From Hasllibacter sp963833115 (GTDB taxonomy: Bacteria > Pseudomonadota > Alphaproteobacteria > Rhodobacterales > Rhodobacteraceae), in contig CAWHWS010000002.1 of the NCBI GenBank assembly GCA_963833115.1, positions 186,001 to 250,000 of the forward strand: a stretch of DNA of 64,000 nucleotides, written 5' to 3'. A program made the translations under genes and the position numbers. Under the pieces are notes generated by a model, which saw only the letters and a list, made by a program, of their open reading frames with translations, searched no databases and was not told the DNA's origin. This document shows positions 1 through 7,841 of this stretch, piece by piece; position 1 is the first letter of the stretch, and each line of letters begins with the position of its first letter.

Positions 1-354
1 CTGGGCGCGGTCGATCCCCGTCAGCACGTCGTCCGAGGAATAGGGCCGCCGCACGACGGTCCAGCCCGCGCCGGCCGGCACCGCGTCGCCCTCCCGTCCG
101 ATCAGGGCGACGACCACGCCTCCCGCGCCCTCCACCCGCGCCGCGAGCCCCGAGCCTACGAACTCGTCGAGCGGCGCGTTCACGATCGCGGTCCCCACCG
201 GCGGCAACCCGTCGAGCAGCGTCCCCGCCGCCTCGCAGCTCGTCGCCACGTGGACCTCCGCGCCCGGCTCGCGCGCCTCGATGGTCTCGACCAGGTCGGC
301 CGCTATCACGACGTCCTTCTCCAGTATCAGGTAGATCGGCATAGGCGTCGTCAT
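1..354 (-). CDS. Pseudo-receiver (response-regulator-like) protein, 3' end outside window
   Basis: 118 codons are readable from ATG at 354 without a stop, so the gene runs off the left edge. The fold pattern is that of a CheY-type receiver domain: an acidic patch (E12, D14) after the first strand, an amphipathic helix, and a last strand ending VVRRPYS. Two conserved catalytic residues are changed. The phospho-acceptor aspartate position is Asn59 (AIVNAPLDEF) and the conserved Lys is Arg. It therefore probably does not take phosphate normally and may act as a constitutive or protein-binding receiver. It is divergent from the FNR-like regulator, with 90 bp between the starts. No output domain is visible in the part present. 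Confidence 0.6.
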   Translation of the reverse strand, partial: MTTPMPIYLILEKDVVIAADLVETIEAREPGAEVHVATSCEAAGTLLDGLPPVGTAIVNAPLDEFVGSGLAARVEGAGGVVVALIGREGDAVPAGAGWTVVRRPYSSDDVLTGIDRAQ

Positions 355-434
355 CTCGTCCCCCGCGGCGCCCCGGACCGGGCGGCTGGCCCCCCTATGG
401 CGTAGGCGGTTCCCCCGCACATTAAACTCCGACA

Positions 435-440
435 TAGTGC
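435..440 (+). promoter_or_regulatory. Candidate -10 element of a leaderless promoter (FNR-like gene)
   Basis: TAGTGC lies 7 nt after which the start codon follows (TAG-N7-ATG), too close to leave a 5' leader. The same geometry recurs before several other genes in the window. There is no Shine-Dalgarno sequence before the ATG at 445. Confidence 0.35.
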
Positions 441-444
441 CGGC

Positions 445-1185
445 ATGCCGCCCCGCCCGTCGACCGACTGCGCCGACTGCCCCCTCCGGCGCAAGGGCGC
501 GTTCCACCCCTTCACCGAGGAGGAGCTGCGCTTCATGCGCCGTTTCAAGGTCGGGGAGCTCGTGGTCGACGCCGGCACCCCTCTCCTGGCCGAGGGGTCG
601 AACGCGCCGCAGCTCTTCACCGCGCTGCGCGGGCTCGGCCTGCGCTACAAGACCCTGCCCAATGGCCGGCGGCAGGTGGTGAACTTCGTCTTCCCCGGCG
701 ACTTCATCGGCCTCCAGGCCGGAATCATGGGGGAGATGAGCCATTCCGTGGAGGCGACGACGCGCATGACCCTGTGCGTCTTCAACCGCTCGGATTTCTG
801 GAACTTCGTGAAGGGCAACAGCGCCCGCGCCTTCGACCTGATCTGGCTCTCCGCGGTGGAGGAGAACGTCCTCGGCGAGGCCCTCACCTCGGTCGGCCAG
901 CGCACCGCCGTCGAGCGGATCGCCTGGGCGCTCGTGCGCATCACGCAGCGCGCGCGGGCCCTCGGCCTGGACGACGGCTACGCGATCCCCCTGCCCTACC
1001 GGCAGCAGGACCTAGCCGACGCCCTCGGCCTGAGCCTGGTGCACACCAACAAGACCATCGCCCGCCTGCGCGAGCGCCAGCTCATCACCTGGGCGGGCGG
1101 GCGGCTCTCCGTGCCGGACCTGCCCGCCCTCGCCGCCATCGCCCACATGGACCTGGAGGCCGTCACCCCCCGCCCCCTGATCTAG
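445..1185 (+). CDS. Crp/Fnr-family transcriptional regulator with three of four FNR cysteines
   Basis: 246 aa. Residues about 25-145 form a cyclic-nucleotide-binding-type beta roll (VNFVFPGDFIGLQ) and about 160-235 a Crp-type winged helix-turn-helix (RQQDLADALGLSLVHTNKTI). The N-terminus has C9-A-D-C12, and a third cysteine is C111; the 99-residue spacing from C12 to C111 equals that between C23 and C122 of E. coli FNR. The residue matching the third N-terminal FNR cysteine (C29) is Gly18, so one cluster ligand is missing. A redox- or oxygen-sensing role is inferred, with altered or no cluster binding. Its stop shares a CTAG with the stop of the convergent gene. Confidence 0.85.
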   Translation: MPPRPSTDCADCPLRRKGAFHPFTEEELRFMRRFKVGELVVDAGTPLLAEGSNAPQLFTALRGLGLRYKTLPNGRRQVVNFVFPGDFIGLQAGIMGEMSHSVEATTRMTLCVFNRSDFWNFVKGNSARAFDLIWLSAVEENVLGEALTSVGQRTAVERIAWALVRITQRARALGLDDGYAIPLPYRQQDLADALGLSLVHTNKTIARLRERQLITWAGGRLSVPDLPALAAIAHMDLEAVTPRPLI

Positions 1186-1637
1186 GCCGCCGCGAGGTCC
1201 GCGGCCACGCGCGCCTCGATCTCGTCGACGGAGTGGTTGGTGAGGGTCTTGGCGATCTCGCCCACCACCTTGTCCGACACCTCCTGGTGCAGCTCGCGCC
1301 GCAGATCGCCCAGCACGTGCGGCGCCGCCACGAGCACGATCTTCGAGAACATCCCCTTGTGCGCCCGCTCGTAGAGCAACGCCGCGAGCTCCTTGGCGAA
1401 CCGCGTCTTCTCGAGCTCGTGCCAGTCCGTGTCCTGGAACGCCGAGCGATTGCCCTGGCTGTCCGACATCCGGCCCGGCCGGTTCGCCGCCTGCTCGCGC
1501 GTGGGCGGATTCTCGTGCTCCTCCTTGCGCCGCACCTTGAGGTAGGGCGCCTCCGCGTCGCCGTGGTTCTCCAGGATGAGGGCCTTCTCCCCGTCCGCGA
1601 TCAGGACCCATGTCCCGGTGTCGAGCCCGGCCATCAA
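1182..1637 (-). CDS. Host-attachment family protein (baeRF/eRF1-like fold)
   Basis: 151 aa resembling the 'protein required for attachment to host cells' family, which shares a fold with archaeal and bacterial eRF1-like domains. Visible landmarks are TWVLIADGEKALILEN at the N-terminus, a charged central loop, and MFSKIVLVAAPHVLGDLR in the second half. Members are common in Rhizobiales and Rhodobacterales; the biochemical function is unproven and the name comes from an Agrobacterium attachment phenotype. Its start (ATG 1637) overlaps the stop of the upstream 73-aa gene by ATGA, so the two are translationally coupled. It converges on the FNR-like gene. Confidence 0.8.
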   Translation of the reverse strand: MMAGLDTGTWVLIADGEKALILENHGDAEAPYLKVRRKEEHENPPTREQAANRPGRMSDSQGNRSAFQDTDWHELEKTRFAKELAALLYERAHKGMFSKIVLVAAPHVLGDLRRELHQEVSDKVVGEIAKTLTNHSVDEIEARVAADLAAA

Positions 1638-1855
1638 TCGCTCCCGCCGCTCTCATTCCCGTCGGGGCGGCTCTGCTCCTTGGTCTCGCCGGTCGATCCG
1701 GCGGGCCGCCGGTAGGCGCGCTTGAGCTCGTCGCGCGAGCCGACCTCGCGGGCGACGTCCCCGCCGTCACGGCCCTGCTGGGACACCTCGCCGCGTGCGC
1801 CGAGGATCTCCTCGGTCTCGCGCGTTCCGTCCTTGGAGCGTTGGCGTTCGGCCAT
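1634..1855 (-). CDS. Small, very hydrophilic protein of unknown function
   Basis: 73 aa, dominated by Gly, Glu, Arg, Ser and Asp, with no hydrophobic core; probably disordered. The family is not recognised. Support for it being a real gene is the 4-base ATGA overlap with the host-attachment gene and its position just downstream of other stress/envelope-type genes on the same strand. The composition recalls short KGG/stress-induced proteins, but no repeat motif of that family is present. Confidence 0.5.
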   Translation of the reverse strand: MAERQRSKDGTRETEEILGARGEVSQQGRDGGDVAREVGSRDELKRAYRRPAGSTGETKEQSRPDGNESGGSD

Positions 1856-1926
1856 GTCGTGTCCTTCCCGTCGTGGTTCGGGAAATCAACGAGCGCGCGA
1901 GGCGCCGGTTCCGCCGGCCCCGGCGC

Positions 1927-2823
1927 TCAGGGCCGCAGGTAGGTGTCGGCGACGTAGGCGCCGCGCTCGCCCATCGGCTTGTCCGGCCCCGTCGTGGTGT
2001 CGGGCAGGGTCCGCAGCTCCAGCTCGGCGTTGAGCGCCGCACCCAGCAGCGTCACGAAGGCCGACAGGTAGAACCACATCAGGAGCGCGATCACCGCGCC
2101 GATGGAGCCGTAGACCTCGTTGTAGCGCCCGAAATTGGCGAGGTAGAGCGAGAACGCCCAGGACCCGGCCGCCCACACGACCACGGCGATCACCGCCCCG
2201 GGCGACACCCAGGGCATGCGCGCCGCCGCTCGGTTCGGCCCGTAGCGGTAGATGATGCCCAATCCGAACACCATCACCGCCCCCGCGATCACCCAGCGCG
2301 CCACGTTGAGCGCCGCGGCCGCGAACGGGCCCAGCGGCAGGACCGCGAGCGCCACCGGCACCGCCACGATCGCCGTGAGGGCGACGAGCATCATCCCCAC
2401 CAGCGCCAGCGTGATTCCGATGGCGGTCGCATGCCGGGCCACGATGCCGACGCGGTGATCCTCCCGGTAGACCGCGTTCAGCCCCCGGATGAGGGAGGCC
2501 ACCCCCGAGCGCGCCCACCAGAGCGAGAGCCCCGTCGAGAGGGCCGTGGCCCAGCCCAGCGTCTCGACCTGCGCCGCGAGCAGCCCGTCGAGCTGCGTCT
2601 GGATGAGCGCCAGCCCCTCGGCCGGCACGAACCGGTCCATGAGCACGAGCTGCGCCTCGATCACGCCCGGATCGGCCGCCAGCCCCCAGATCGCGATCAG
2701 GGCGGCGATCCCGGGGAACACCGCGAGCATGGCGAAGAAGCCGGTGCCCGCGGCGATGAGCCCGAGGTTGCGCTCGTCGATCAGCAGCCAGACGCCCCAG
2801 AGGGCGCCCGTCCACCGCCGCAC
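1927..2823 (-). CDS. YihY/virulence factor BrkB family membrane protein
   Basis: 298 aa integral inner-membrane protein with about six hydrophobic segments (residues about 16-48, 92-110, 135-160, 168-195, 205-235 and 240-270). Conserved family features are visible: FFAMLAVFPGIAALIAIWG in the first helix, RSGVASLIRGLNAVY, and YNEVYGSIGAVIALLMWFYL. The family was once proposed as RNase BN in error; its transport or structural role is not settled. The PLDc_N peptide gene lies 14 bp upstream on the same strand, which suggests co-transcription. Confidence 0.9.
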   Translation of the reverse strand: MRRWTGALWGVWLLIDERNLGLIAAGTGFFAMLAVFPGIAALIAIWGLAADPGVIEAQLVLMDRFVPAEGLALIQTQLDGLLAAQVETLGWATALSTGLSLWWARSGVASLIRGLNAVYREDHRVGIVARHATAIGITLALVGMMLVALTAIVAVPVALAVLPLGPFAAAALNVARWVIAGAVMVFGLGIIYRYGPNRAAARMPWVSPGAVIAVVVWAAGSWAFSLYLANFGRYNEVYGSIGAVIALLMWFYLSAFVTLLGAALNAELELRTLPDTTTGPDKPMGERGAYVADTYLRP

Positions 2824-2837
2824 ATGTGGCGGGAGGG

Positions 2838-3014
2838 TCAGGCCGCCGCGCTCCGAGGTCCGGCGAAGAACCAGACGATGAACCCGATCAGCGGGAAGAT
2901 CAGCACGCCGAGCGTCCAGACGATCTTCTCGCCGGTGCCGGCGCCCGAGCCGAAGATGTTGATGACCGCCCAGACGACCAGAGCGAGGTGGATGAGGCCG
3001 AGGATGAATTCCAT
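2838..3014 (-). CDS. PLDc_N-type short membrane protein
   Basis: 58 aa, too short for routine ORF calling. It has two hydrophobic segments (about residues 3-21 and 31-51) joined by GSGAGTGEK, ending FPLIGFIVWFFAGPR. That is the signature of the phospholipase D N-terminal (PLDc_N) membrane domain found alone in many Gram-negative small proteins. A good ribosome-binding site (AAGGAGAC) precedes the ATG at 3014. It sits just upstream of the BrkB-like gene on the same strand. Confidence 0.8.
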   Translation of the reverse strand: MEFILGLIHLALVVWAVINIFGSGAGTGEKIVWTLGVLIFPLIGFIVWFFAGPRSAAA

Positions 3015-3060
3015 GTCGAGTCTCCTTGGTGAAAAGATAGCGCGCCCGAAGGCCGCGCGA

Positions 3061-3180
3061 CAGATGGCGCGCGCATCACGCGCGGCCGGACTTCACAAGC
3101 GCGCGTCGTGCGCGATCAGACTTCACTCGCGCGCGTCATGCGCGATCAGGCTTCACTCGCGCGCGTTATGCGCGCGACAA
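3061..3180. repeat. Imperfect tandem repeat, 30-bp unit, about 4 copies
   Basis: Units begin at 3091, 3121 and 3151 with CTTCAC and share the core GCGCGCGTCATGCGCGATCA with few changes; a more diverged unit fills 3061-3090. Each core is self-complementary (CGCGC-GTCAT-GCGCG), so the array can form a string of short hairpins. The last unit contains the stop codon of the DUF2945 gene (TAA, 3166-3168 on the minus strand). There are no spacers of the CRISPR kind. Confidence 0.8.
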
Positions 3181-3384
3181 CTCGCTGCCGGACTTGAGGA
3201 CCTCGTCCCCGTCCTCCTGCTCGATTAGGAACGCCGGCTCGTCGTCGGTGGCGTTGCGCGTGACCTCGCTGCCGGAGATCGTCTTGGTGATCTTCGAGGT
3301 ATACCTCTTGGTCACCTTCCCGGTCCCGGTCCCGTTGCCCCAGTTCCAGCTCACCTCGTCGCCGGTGTCGAAATCCGTCGCCAT
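3166..3384 (-). CDS. DUF2945 (Tudor-like, hypervirulence-associated HVA1 type) protein
   Basis: 72 aa from the ATG at 3384, chosen over an ATG six codons upstream because GGAGG sits 4 nt before it. The sequence FDTGDEVSWNWGNGTGTGKV, then SKITKTISGSEVTRNATDDEPAF and EVLKSGSEL, follows the small beta-barrel DUF2945/HVA1 pattern. The function is unknown; such proteins often lie near stress or DNA-end-joining genes. The last codons lie in the tandem-repeat array, so its C-terminus (ELSRA) is repeat-derived. Confidence 0.8.
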   Translation of the reverse strand: MATDFDTGDEVSWNWGNGTGTGKVTKRYTSKITKTISGSEVTRNATDDEPAFLIEQEDGDEVLKSGSELSRA

Positions 3385-3888
3385 GTCGCCTCCGTGAAGC
3401 ATGCCTGGCGGTCGAGCCCGTGCCCGGACCCGCCCCCGTTCGGAGCGCTAACGCACGCCCCGCCGCATCCGTTCCGGGCGGCGTGACCGACCGGCCGGAC
3501 CCCGGAGGAGGGATGGACGGGACGGGTCGACGGCCCCCCGCCTGGCCGCCGGCGCCGGCGCGGGCAGTAATCTCCGGCGGGTCCGGACGCTGCCACGCGG
3601 AGTGTCGGGCGGAGGTGGCAAACGGGATCGACGGAACGCTCCGCGAGGGACAGTCGCGTCCGAGCGTTCCGCCGATCGCACGAGCCTGGGGGGGGGGGGG
3701 ACAGGCGGCTCGTGAAACTACCGTTCGCCGATCTAACCGCGACCCGGAGATGCGGTTCCACGCCGATCGCGCATCCCGCGCGTTTTCTCGCAAACCCTTG
3801 ATCGCAGGGCGATCATAAATCGGAACTCCGCCATGGCGCGCCCCGCGCCGCGGCGTCTATCCTGACCCTCACCGCACGGGAGCCGTTC
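3385..3888. other. Gene-free stretch upstream of thiolase
   Basis: No convincing gene in about 500 bp. The 132-codon open frame at 3420-3818 has no recognisable protein and reflects high GC. A run of 13 G occurs at 3688-3700. The only likely signals are at the right end: TATCCT (3858-3863) as a -10 candidate and GGGAG before the thiolase start. Confidence 0.6.
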
Positions 3889-5070
3889 ATGCCTGACATC
3901 GCCGAGATCGTCATCCTCGCAGCCCGCCGCACGGCGATCGGCACCTTCGGCGGCGCACTCGCCGGCGTGCCCCCGGCCCAGCTCGCCCGCACCGCCGCCG
4001 CCGCCACCATCGCCGACAGCGGCGTCCCGGCGGCCCGGATCGGCATGTCGGTCTTCGGCCACGTCATCGCCACCGAGCCGCGCGACATGTACCTCTCCCG
4101 CGTCGCGGCGATGGAGGCGGGCGTGCCGGAGGGCGCGCCGGCGATGAACGTGAACCGCCTGTGCGGCTCGGGGCTCCAGGCCATCGTCTCGGCGGCGCAG
4201 TCGCTGATGCTGGGCGACGCCGGGATCGCCCTCGCCGGCGGGGCCGAGTGCATGTCGCGCAGCCCCCACGCCCTGCCGGCGCGCTGGGGCGCTAGGATGG
4301 GCGACGTGGCGGCGATGGACATGATGCTGGGCGCGCTCGAGTGCCCGTTCGGCACCGGCCACATGGGCGTCACCGCCGAGAACGTGGCCGCCGAGCACGC
4401 CGTGAGCCGCGAGGACCAGGACGCCTTCGCTCTCGAGAGCCAGCGCCGCGCCGCCGCCGCCATCGCCGGCGGGCGCTTCGCAGGCCAGATCGCGCCCGTC
4501 GCGCTGCGGACCCGCCGCGGCGAGACCCTGTTCGAGACCGACGAGCACCCCAAGGCCACCACCGCCGAGGCGCTCGCCGGCCTGCGCCCCGCCTTCGCCA
4601 GGGACGGCACGGTGACGGCCGGCAACGCCAGCGGCATCAACGACGGCGCCGCCGCGGTCGTGCTCGCCACCGCCGCCGCGGCGAAGGCCGCCGGCGCCAC
4701 GCCCCGCGCGCGGCTCCTCGGCTACGCCCATGCCGGCGTGCGCCCCGCCGTGATGGGCATCGGCCCCGTCCCGGCGGTGAAGGCCCTGCTGGAGCGGACC
4801 GGCCTCGCCGCCGGCGATTTCGACGTGATCGAATCCAACGAGGCCTTCGCCAGCCAAGCCATCGCCGTCACCCGCGCCCTCGGCCTCGACCCCGCCCGCG
4901 TGAACCCCAACGGCGGCGCCATCGCGCTCGGCCACCCGGTCGGCGCGACGGGCGCGATCCTCGTCGTCAAGGCGCTTCACGAGCTCGAGCGCACCGGCGG
5001 GCGCCGCGCGCTGTGCACGATGTGCATCGGCGGCGGCCAGGGCATCGCGCTGGCCTTCGAGCGCATCTGA
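3889..5070 (+). CDS. Acetyl-CoA C-acyltransferase (thiolase)
   Basis: 393 aa, full length for a thiolase. The three catalytic residues are present: nucleophile Cys92 (NRLCGSGLQ), His349 (GGAIALGHPVGATG) and Cys379 (CTMCIGGGQG). It condenses two acyl-CoA molecules, or cleaves 3-ketoacyl-CoA, in the cytosol. Sequence details (the FGHVIATEPRDMYLSR region, ECPFGTGHMGVTAENVA) resemble the BktB/acetyl-CoA acetyltransferase subgroup, but substrate length cannot be read from sequence. It stands alone, unlike phaA at 14.6 kb, so a beta-oxidation or amino-acid catabolic role is as likely as polyester synthesis. Confidence 0.93.
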   Translation: MPDIAEIVILAARRTAIGTFGGALAGVPPAQLARTAAAATIADSGVPAARIGMSVFGHVIATEPRDMYLSRVAAMEAGVPEGAPAMNVNRLCGSGLQAIVSAAQSLMLGDAGIALAGGAECMSRSPHALPARWGARMGDVAAMDMMLGALECPFGTGHMGVTAENVAAEHAVSREDQDAFALESQRRAAAAIAGGRFAGQIAPVALRTRRGETLFETDEHPKATTAEALAGLRPAFARDGTVTAGNASGINDGAAAVVLATAAAAKAAGATPRARLLGYAHAGVRPAVMGIGPVPAVKALLERTGLAAGDFDVIESNEAFASQAIAVTRALGLDPARVNPNGGAIALGHPVGATGAILVVKALHELERTGGRRALCTMCIGGGQGIALAFERI

Positions 5071-5288
5071 CGCCATCCGGGGGGGAGGCTCCCGCCCGCC
5101 CTCGGCGCCTGCCGGCGCCTCGCGCGGTTGGGCCGGGCGCCTCTTGCTGCGCAATTCGGCGCGGCCCGCTGCGCTGGCATGGCGCCCGGGGACCGCCCGG
5201 GGACCGCCCGTCGGTCCGGGACGCGGGGCGCGGCCCCCGCGGCGCCGGGCGAGGGCCCCGGCGGGGCCACGAGCCCGGCGCCCCCCCC
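5071..5288 (-). repeat. Composite intergenic repeat, copy A (R1-R2, inverted)
   Basis: Read on the minus strand, 5083-5186 (module R2) is nearly identical to 28692-28794 and clearly related to 8569-8661; shared blocks include GCCAGCGCAGCGG, AGGCGCCCGGCCCAACCGCG and GAGGGCGGGCGGGAG. The part nearer 5288 is a diverged module R1, including CCCTCGCCCGGCG and a GC-rich hairpin. It fills the whole gap between the convergent thiolase and recQ genes. Confidence 0.8.
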
Positions 5289-7394
5289 TCAGCCCTCGCC
5301 CGACAGGATCGCCAGGAACGCCTCCCCGAACCGCTCGGCCTTGACCGGCCCCATCCCCGCCACCCGCTCCAGCGCGCCGAGCGAGCCCGGACGGCCCTCC
5401 GCGATCTTGCGCAGCGTGCCCGCCGTGCAGCTCAGCGGCTTGCCCGTCCCGTCCTCCCCACGCGCGAGCCGAAGCTGCGCCTCGGCCAGCGCGTCGTAGA
5501 GCGCGGCCGCGTCCCGCCCCGCGATCGCGCGGCGCGCCGGGTGCACCGGCGCCGCCGCGCCCTGCGTGATCACCTCCAGGAACGCCGCGCCGTAGCTCTC
5601 GAGCTTCTTCGCCCCGACTCCCCCGATCCGCGCCATCGCATCCAGCGTGGCCGGCCGCGCCTCCGCCATCTCGATCAGCGTCCGGTCCGGGAACACCACG
5701 TAGGCCGGCACCCTCTGCGACTCCGCCAGCGCCCGCCGCTTCGCCTTCAGCGCGGACAGCAGCGGCGCGTCCTCCTCGCTCACCATCTCCTTCACCCTCG
5801 GCCGGCGCTCGGGGCTCTTCACGCTGTCGAGCCGCAGCTCGATCGACGCCTCGCCCTTCAGGATCGGGCGCGCCGCCTCCGTCAGGCGCAGCGCCCCGTG
5901 CCGCGCCGGGTCCGGCCGCACCAGGTCCCGCCCCATCATCTGCCGCATCACGCCCGCCCACTGCGCGCGGGCCAGCTCGCCGCCGATCCCGAACACGGAC
6001 AGGGAATCGTGCCCGAACTTGCGCACCTTCTCCGTCGCCGACCCGATGAGCACGTCCACCACGTGCCCCGCGCCGAACCGCTCCTCGGTGCGGAAGATCG
6101 CGGACAGCGCCTTCTGCACCGGCACCGTCGCGTCGAAGCGCTGCGCCGGCGCGTCGCACAGGTCGCAGTTCCCGCACGCCTCCGGCGCCTCGCCGAAGTA
6201 GCGCAGCAGCGGCACCCGGCGGCAATCCATCGCCTCCGCGATCCCCAGGAGCGCCCCCAGCCGCACGTGGTCCGCCGCGCGCCGCTCGGGCGGGGCCAGC
6301 CCCTCGTCGATCTGCTGGCGGCGGAAGCGGATGTCCTCGGCGCCGTAGAGCGTCAGCGTCTCGGCCGGCGCCCCGTCGCGCCCCCCGCGCCCGATCTCCT
6401 GATAGTAGCTCTCCACCGACTTGGGCAGGTCCGCATGCGCGACCCAGCGGATGTCCGGCCGGTCGATCCCCATGCCGAAGGCGACCGTGGCGACCACGAT
6501 CATGTCCTCGCGCCCGAAGCGCTCCTCGACCTCGCGCCGCTCGCCGGCCTCCATCCCGGCATGGTAGTGCGCCGCGACGTGCCCCTCGCGCCGCAGCGCG
6601 GCGGCCAGCCCCTCGCACTTGGCGCGCGTGCCGCAGTAGACGATCCCCGCCCGCCCCCGCCGCGCGTCCGCGAAGCTCAGGATCTGATCCCGCGGCTTGT
6701 CCTTCAGCCGGAACGCCAGGTGCAGGTTCGGCCGGTCGAACCCGTGCAGGAAGACCTGGGGGCTAGCCCCCCCGTACAGCTTCTCGACGATCTCATCGCG
6801 CGTCTCCGCGTCCGCCGTCGCCGTGAAGCCGCTGAGCGGTACGCCGAGGTCGCGGCGCAGCTCGCCGATGCGAAGGTAGTCGGGCCGGAAGTCGTGCCCC
6901 CACTGGCTGACGCAATGCGCCTCGTCGACGGCGATGGCGCTCACCCCGGCGCGCTTGAGCATCCGCCGCGCCCCGTCCGAGGCCAGCCGCTCGGGCGCGA
7001 TGTAGAGGAGCTTGAGCGTGCCCGCCTCCAGCCCGCGCCAGACCGCGTCCGTCTCCTCCTCGGTGTTGCCGCTCGTCAGGGCGCCCGCGCCCACCCCGGC
7101 CGCCTGCAGCGCCCGCACCTGGTCGCGCATCAGGGCGATCAACGGCGAGATGACCACCGTCACCCCTTCCCGCATCAGCGCCGGGAGCTGGAAGCACAGC
7201 GACTTGCCGCCCCCCGTCGGCATGATCGCCAGCACCTCGCGGCCCGCGGCGACCGCGTCCACGATCTCCTGCTGGCCGGGGCGGAACGTATCGTGCCCGA
7301 AGACGGACGACAGCAGCGCCAGCGCCTCGCCCTTCGGCAAAGCGTCCGCGGCGTCGATCGAGGGGTCGGCGGCGATTTCGGCGGGGTCGGCCAT
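5289..7394 (-). CDS. recQ: ATP-dependent DNA helicase RecQ
   Basis: 701 aa from ATG 7394; the open frame extends further upstream but homology begins here. Order: superfamily 2 helicase core (Walker A MPTGGGKS, DEAH box VDEAHCVSQWGHDFRPDY, motif VI QEIGRGGRDG), a zinc-binding domain with four cysteines (CRRVPLLRYFGEAPEACGNC), a winged helix, then two HRDC-like helical modules (about 520-590 and 610-695). It unwinds 3'-5' in recombination and replication-fork repair. The second C-terminal HRDC-like module makes it longer than E. coli RecQ (about 610 aa). Confidence 0.96.
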   Translation of the reverse strand: MADPAEIAADPSIDAADALPKGEALALLSSVFGHDTFRPGQQEIVDAVAAGREVLAIMPTGGGKSLCFQLPALMREGVTVVISPLIALMRDQVRALQAAGVGAGALTSGNTEEETDAVWRGLEAGTLKLLYIAPERLASDGARRMLKRAGVSAIAVDEAHCVSQWGHDFRPDYLRIGELRRDLGVPLSGFTATADAETRDEIVEKLYGGASPQVFLHGFDRPNLHLAFRLKDKPRDQILSFADARRGRAGIVYCGTRAKCEGLAAALRREGHVAAHYHAGMEAGERREVEERFGREDMIVVATVAFGMGIDRPDIRWVAHADLPKSVESYYQEIGRGGRDGAPAETLTLYGAEDIRFRRQQIDEGLAPPERRAADHVRLGALLGIAEAMDCRRVPLLRYFGEAPEACGNCDLCDAPAQRFDATVPVQKALSAIFRTEERFGAGHVVDVLIGSATEKVRKFGHDSLSVFGIGGELARAQWAGVMRQMMGRDLVRPDPARHGALRLTEAARPILKGEASIELRLDSVKSPERRPRVKEMVSEEDAPLLSALKAKRRALAESQRVPAYVVFPDRTLIEMAEARPATLDAMARIGGVGAKKLESYGAAFLEVITQGAAAPVHPARRAIAGRDAAALYDALAEAQLRLARGEDGTGKPLSCTAGTLRKIAEGRPGSLGALERVAGMGPVKAERFGEAFLAILSGEG

Positions 7395-7435
7395 CTGTCC
7401 CTCCGGACGGGGCGGGCGGCGAACGGACGAGTCCG

Positions 7436-7723
7436 TCAGTAGAAGGCGGCTGCGTTGTTCGTCAGCACGATGCGCAGCGCGTAGATCGCGATCAGCACCA
7501 CGAGCGGCGCGAGGTCGAGCCCGCCCGTCGCCGGCAGCATCCGCCGGATCGGCCCGTAGAGCGGCTCCACTAGGCGGTTCACCCCGTCCCAGACCTGCGC
7601 CACGAGCGGCTGACGCAGGTTCAGCACCTGGAACGTGATCAGCCAGCTCATGATGATGTGCGCGATGAGGACGAACCACACCACGTCGAGGATCAGGAGC
7701 AGGATCTGGAACAGGGATTGCAT
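7436..7723 (-). CDS. YggT family membrane protein
   Basis: 95 aa with two long hydrophobic stretches (about residues 5-30 and 65-88) around the conserved NRLVEPLYGPIRRMLP motif, which identifies the YggT/Ycf19 family. These inner-membrane proteins are linked to cell division, osmotic tolerance or thylakoid/nucleoid organisation in other organisms; the molecular role is unclear. It lies 41 bp upstream of recQ on the same strand. Its start at 7723 gives the family's usual length. Confidence 0.9.
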   Translation of the reverse strand: MQSLFQILLLILDVVWFVLIAHIIMSWLITFQVLNLRQPLVAQVWDGVNRLVEPLYGPIRRMLPATGGLDLAPLVVLIAIYALRIVLTNNAAAFY

Positions 7724-7841
7724 CTGCGCGCGGCTCCGGTCGGGACAGTGGCGACCTAGGCGAGGCGCCGCGCCCTCGCAAGGCGCGCGCCGACGCGGCG
7801 GCACGATTGACGCGAACGTAAGCGCGCCGCATCCGTGCACC

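Noticed and set aside
3061..3180. CRISPR array
   Set aside because: The repeats are contiguous with no unique spacers and no cas genes are present.
3420..3818. 132-codon open frame before the thiolase
   Set aside because: No ribosome-binding site, no recognisable fold, and it spans the 13-G run.
3733..6618. 961-codon open frame on the minus strand across the thiolase and recQ
   Set aside because: It passes antisense through the thiolase and out of frame through recQ; its translation is Ala/Gly/Arg-rich with no motif.
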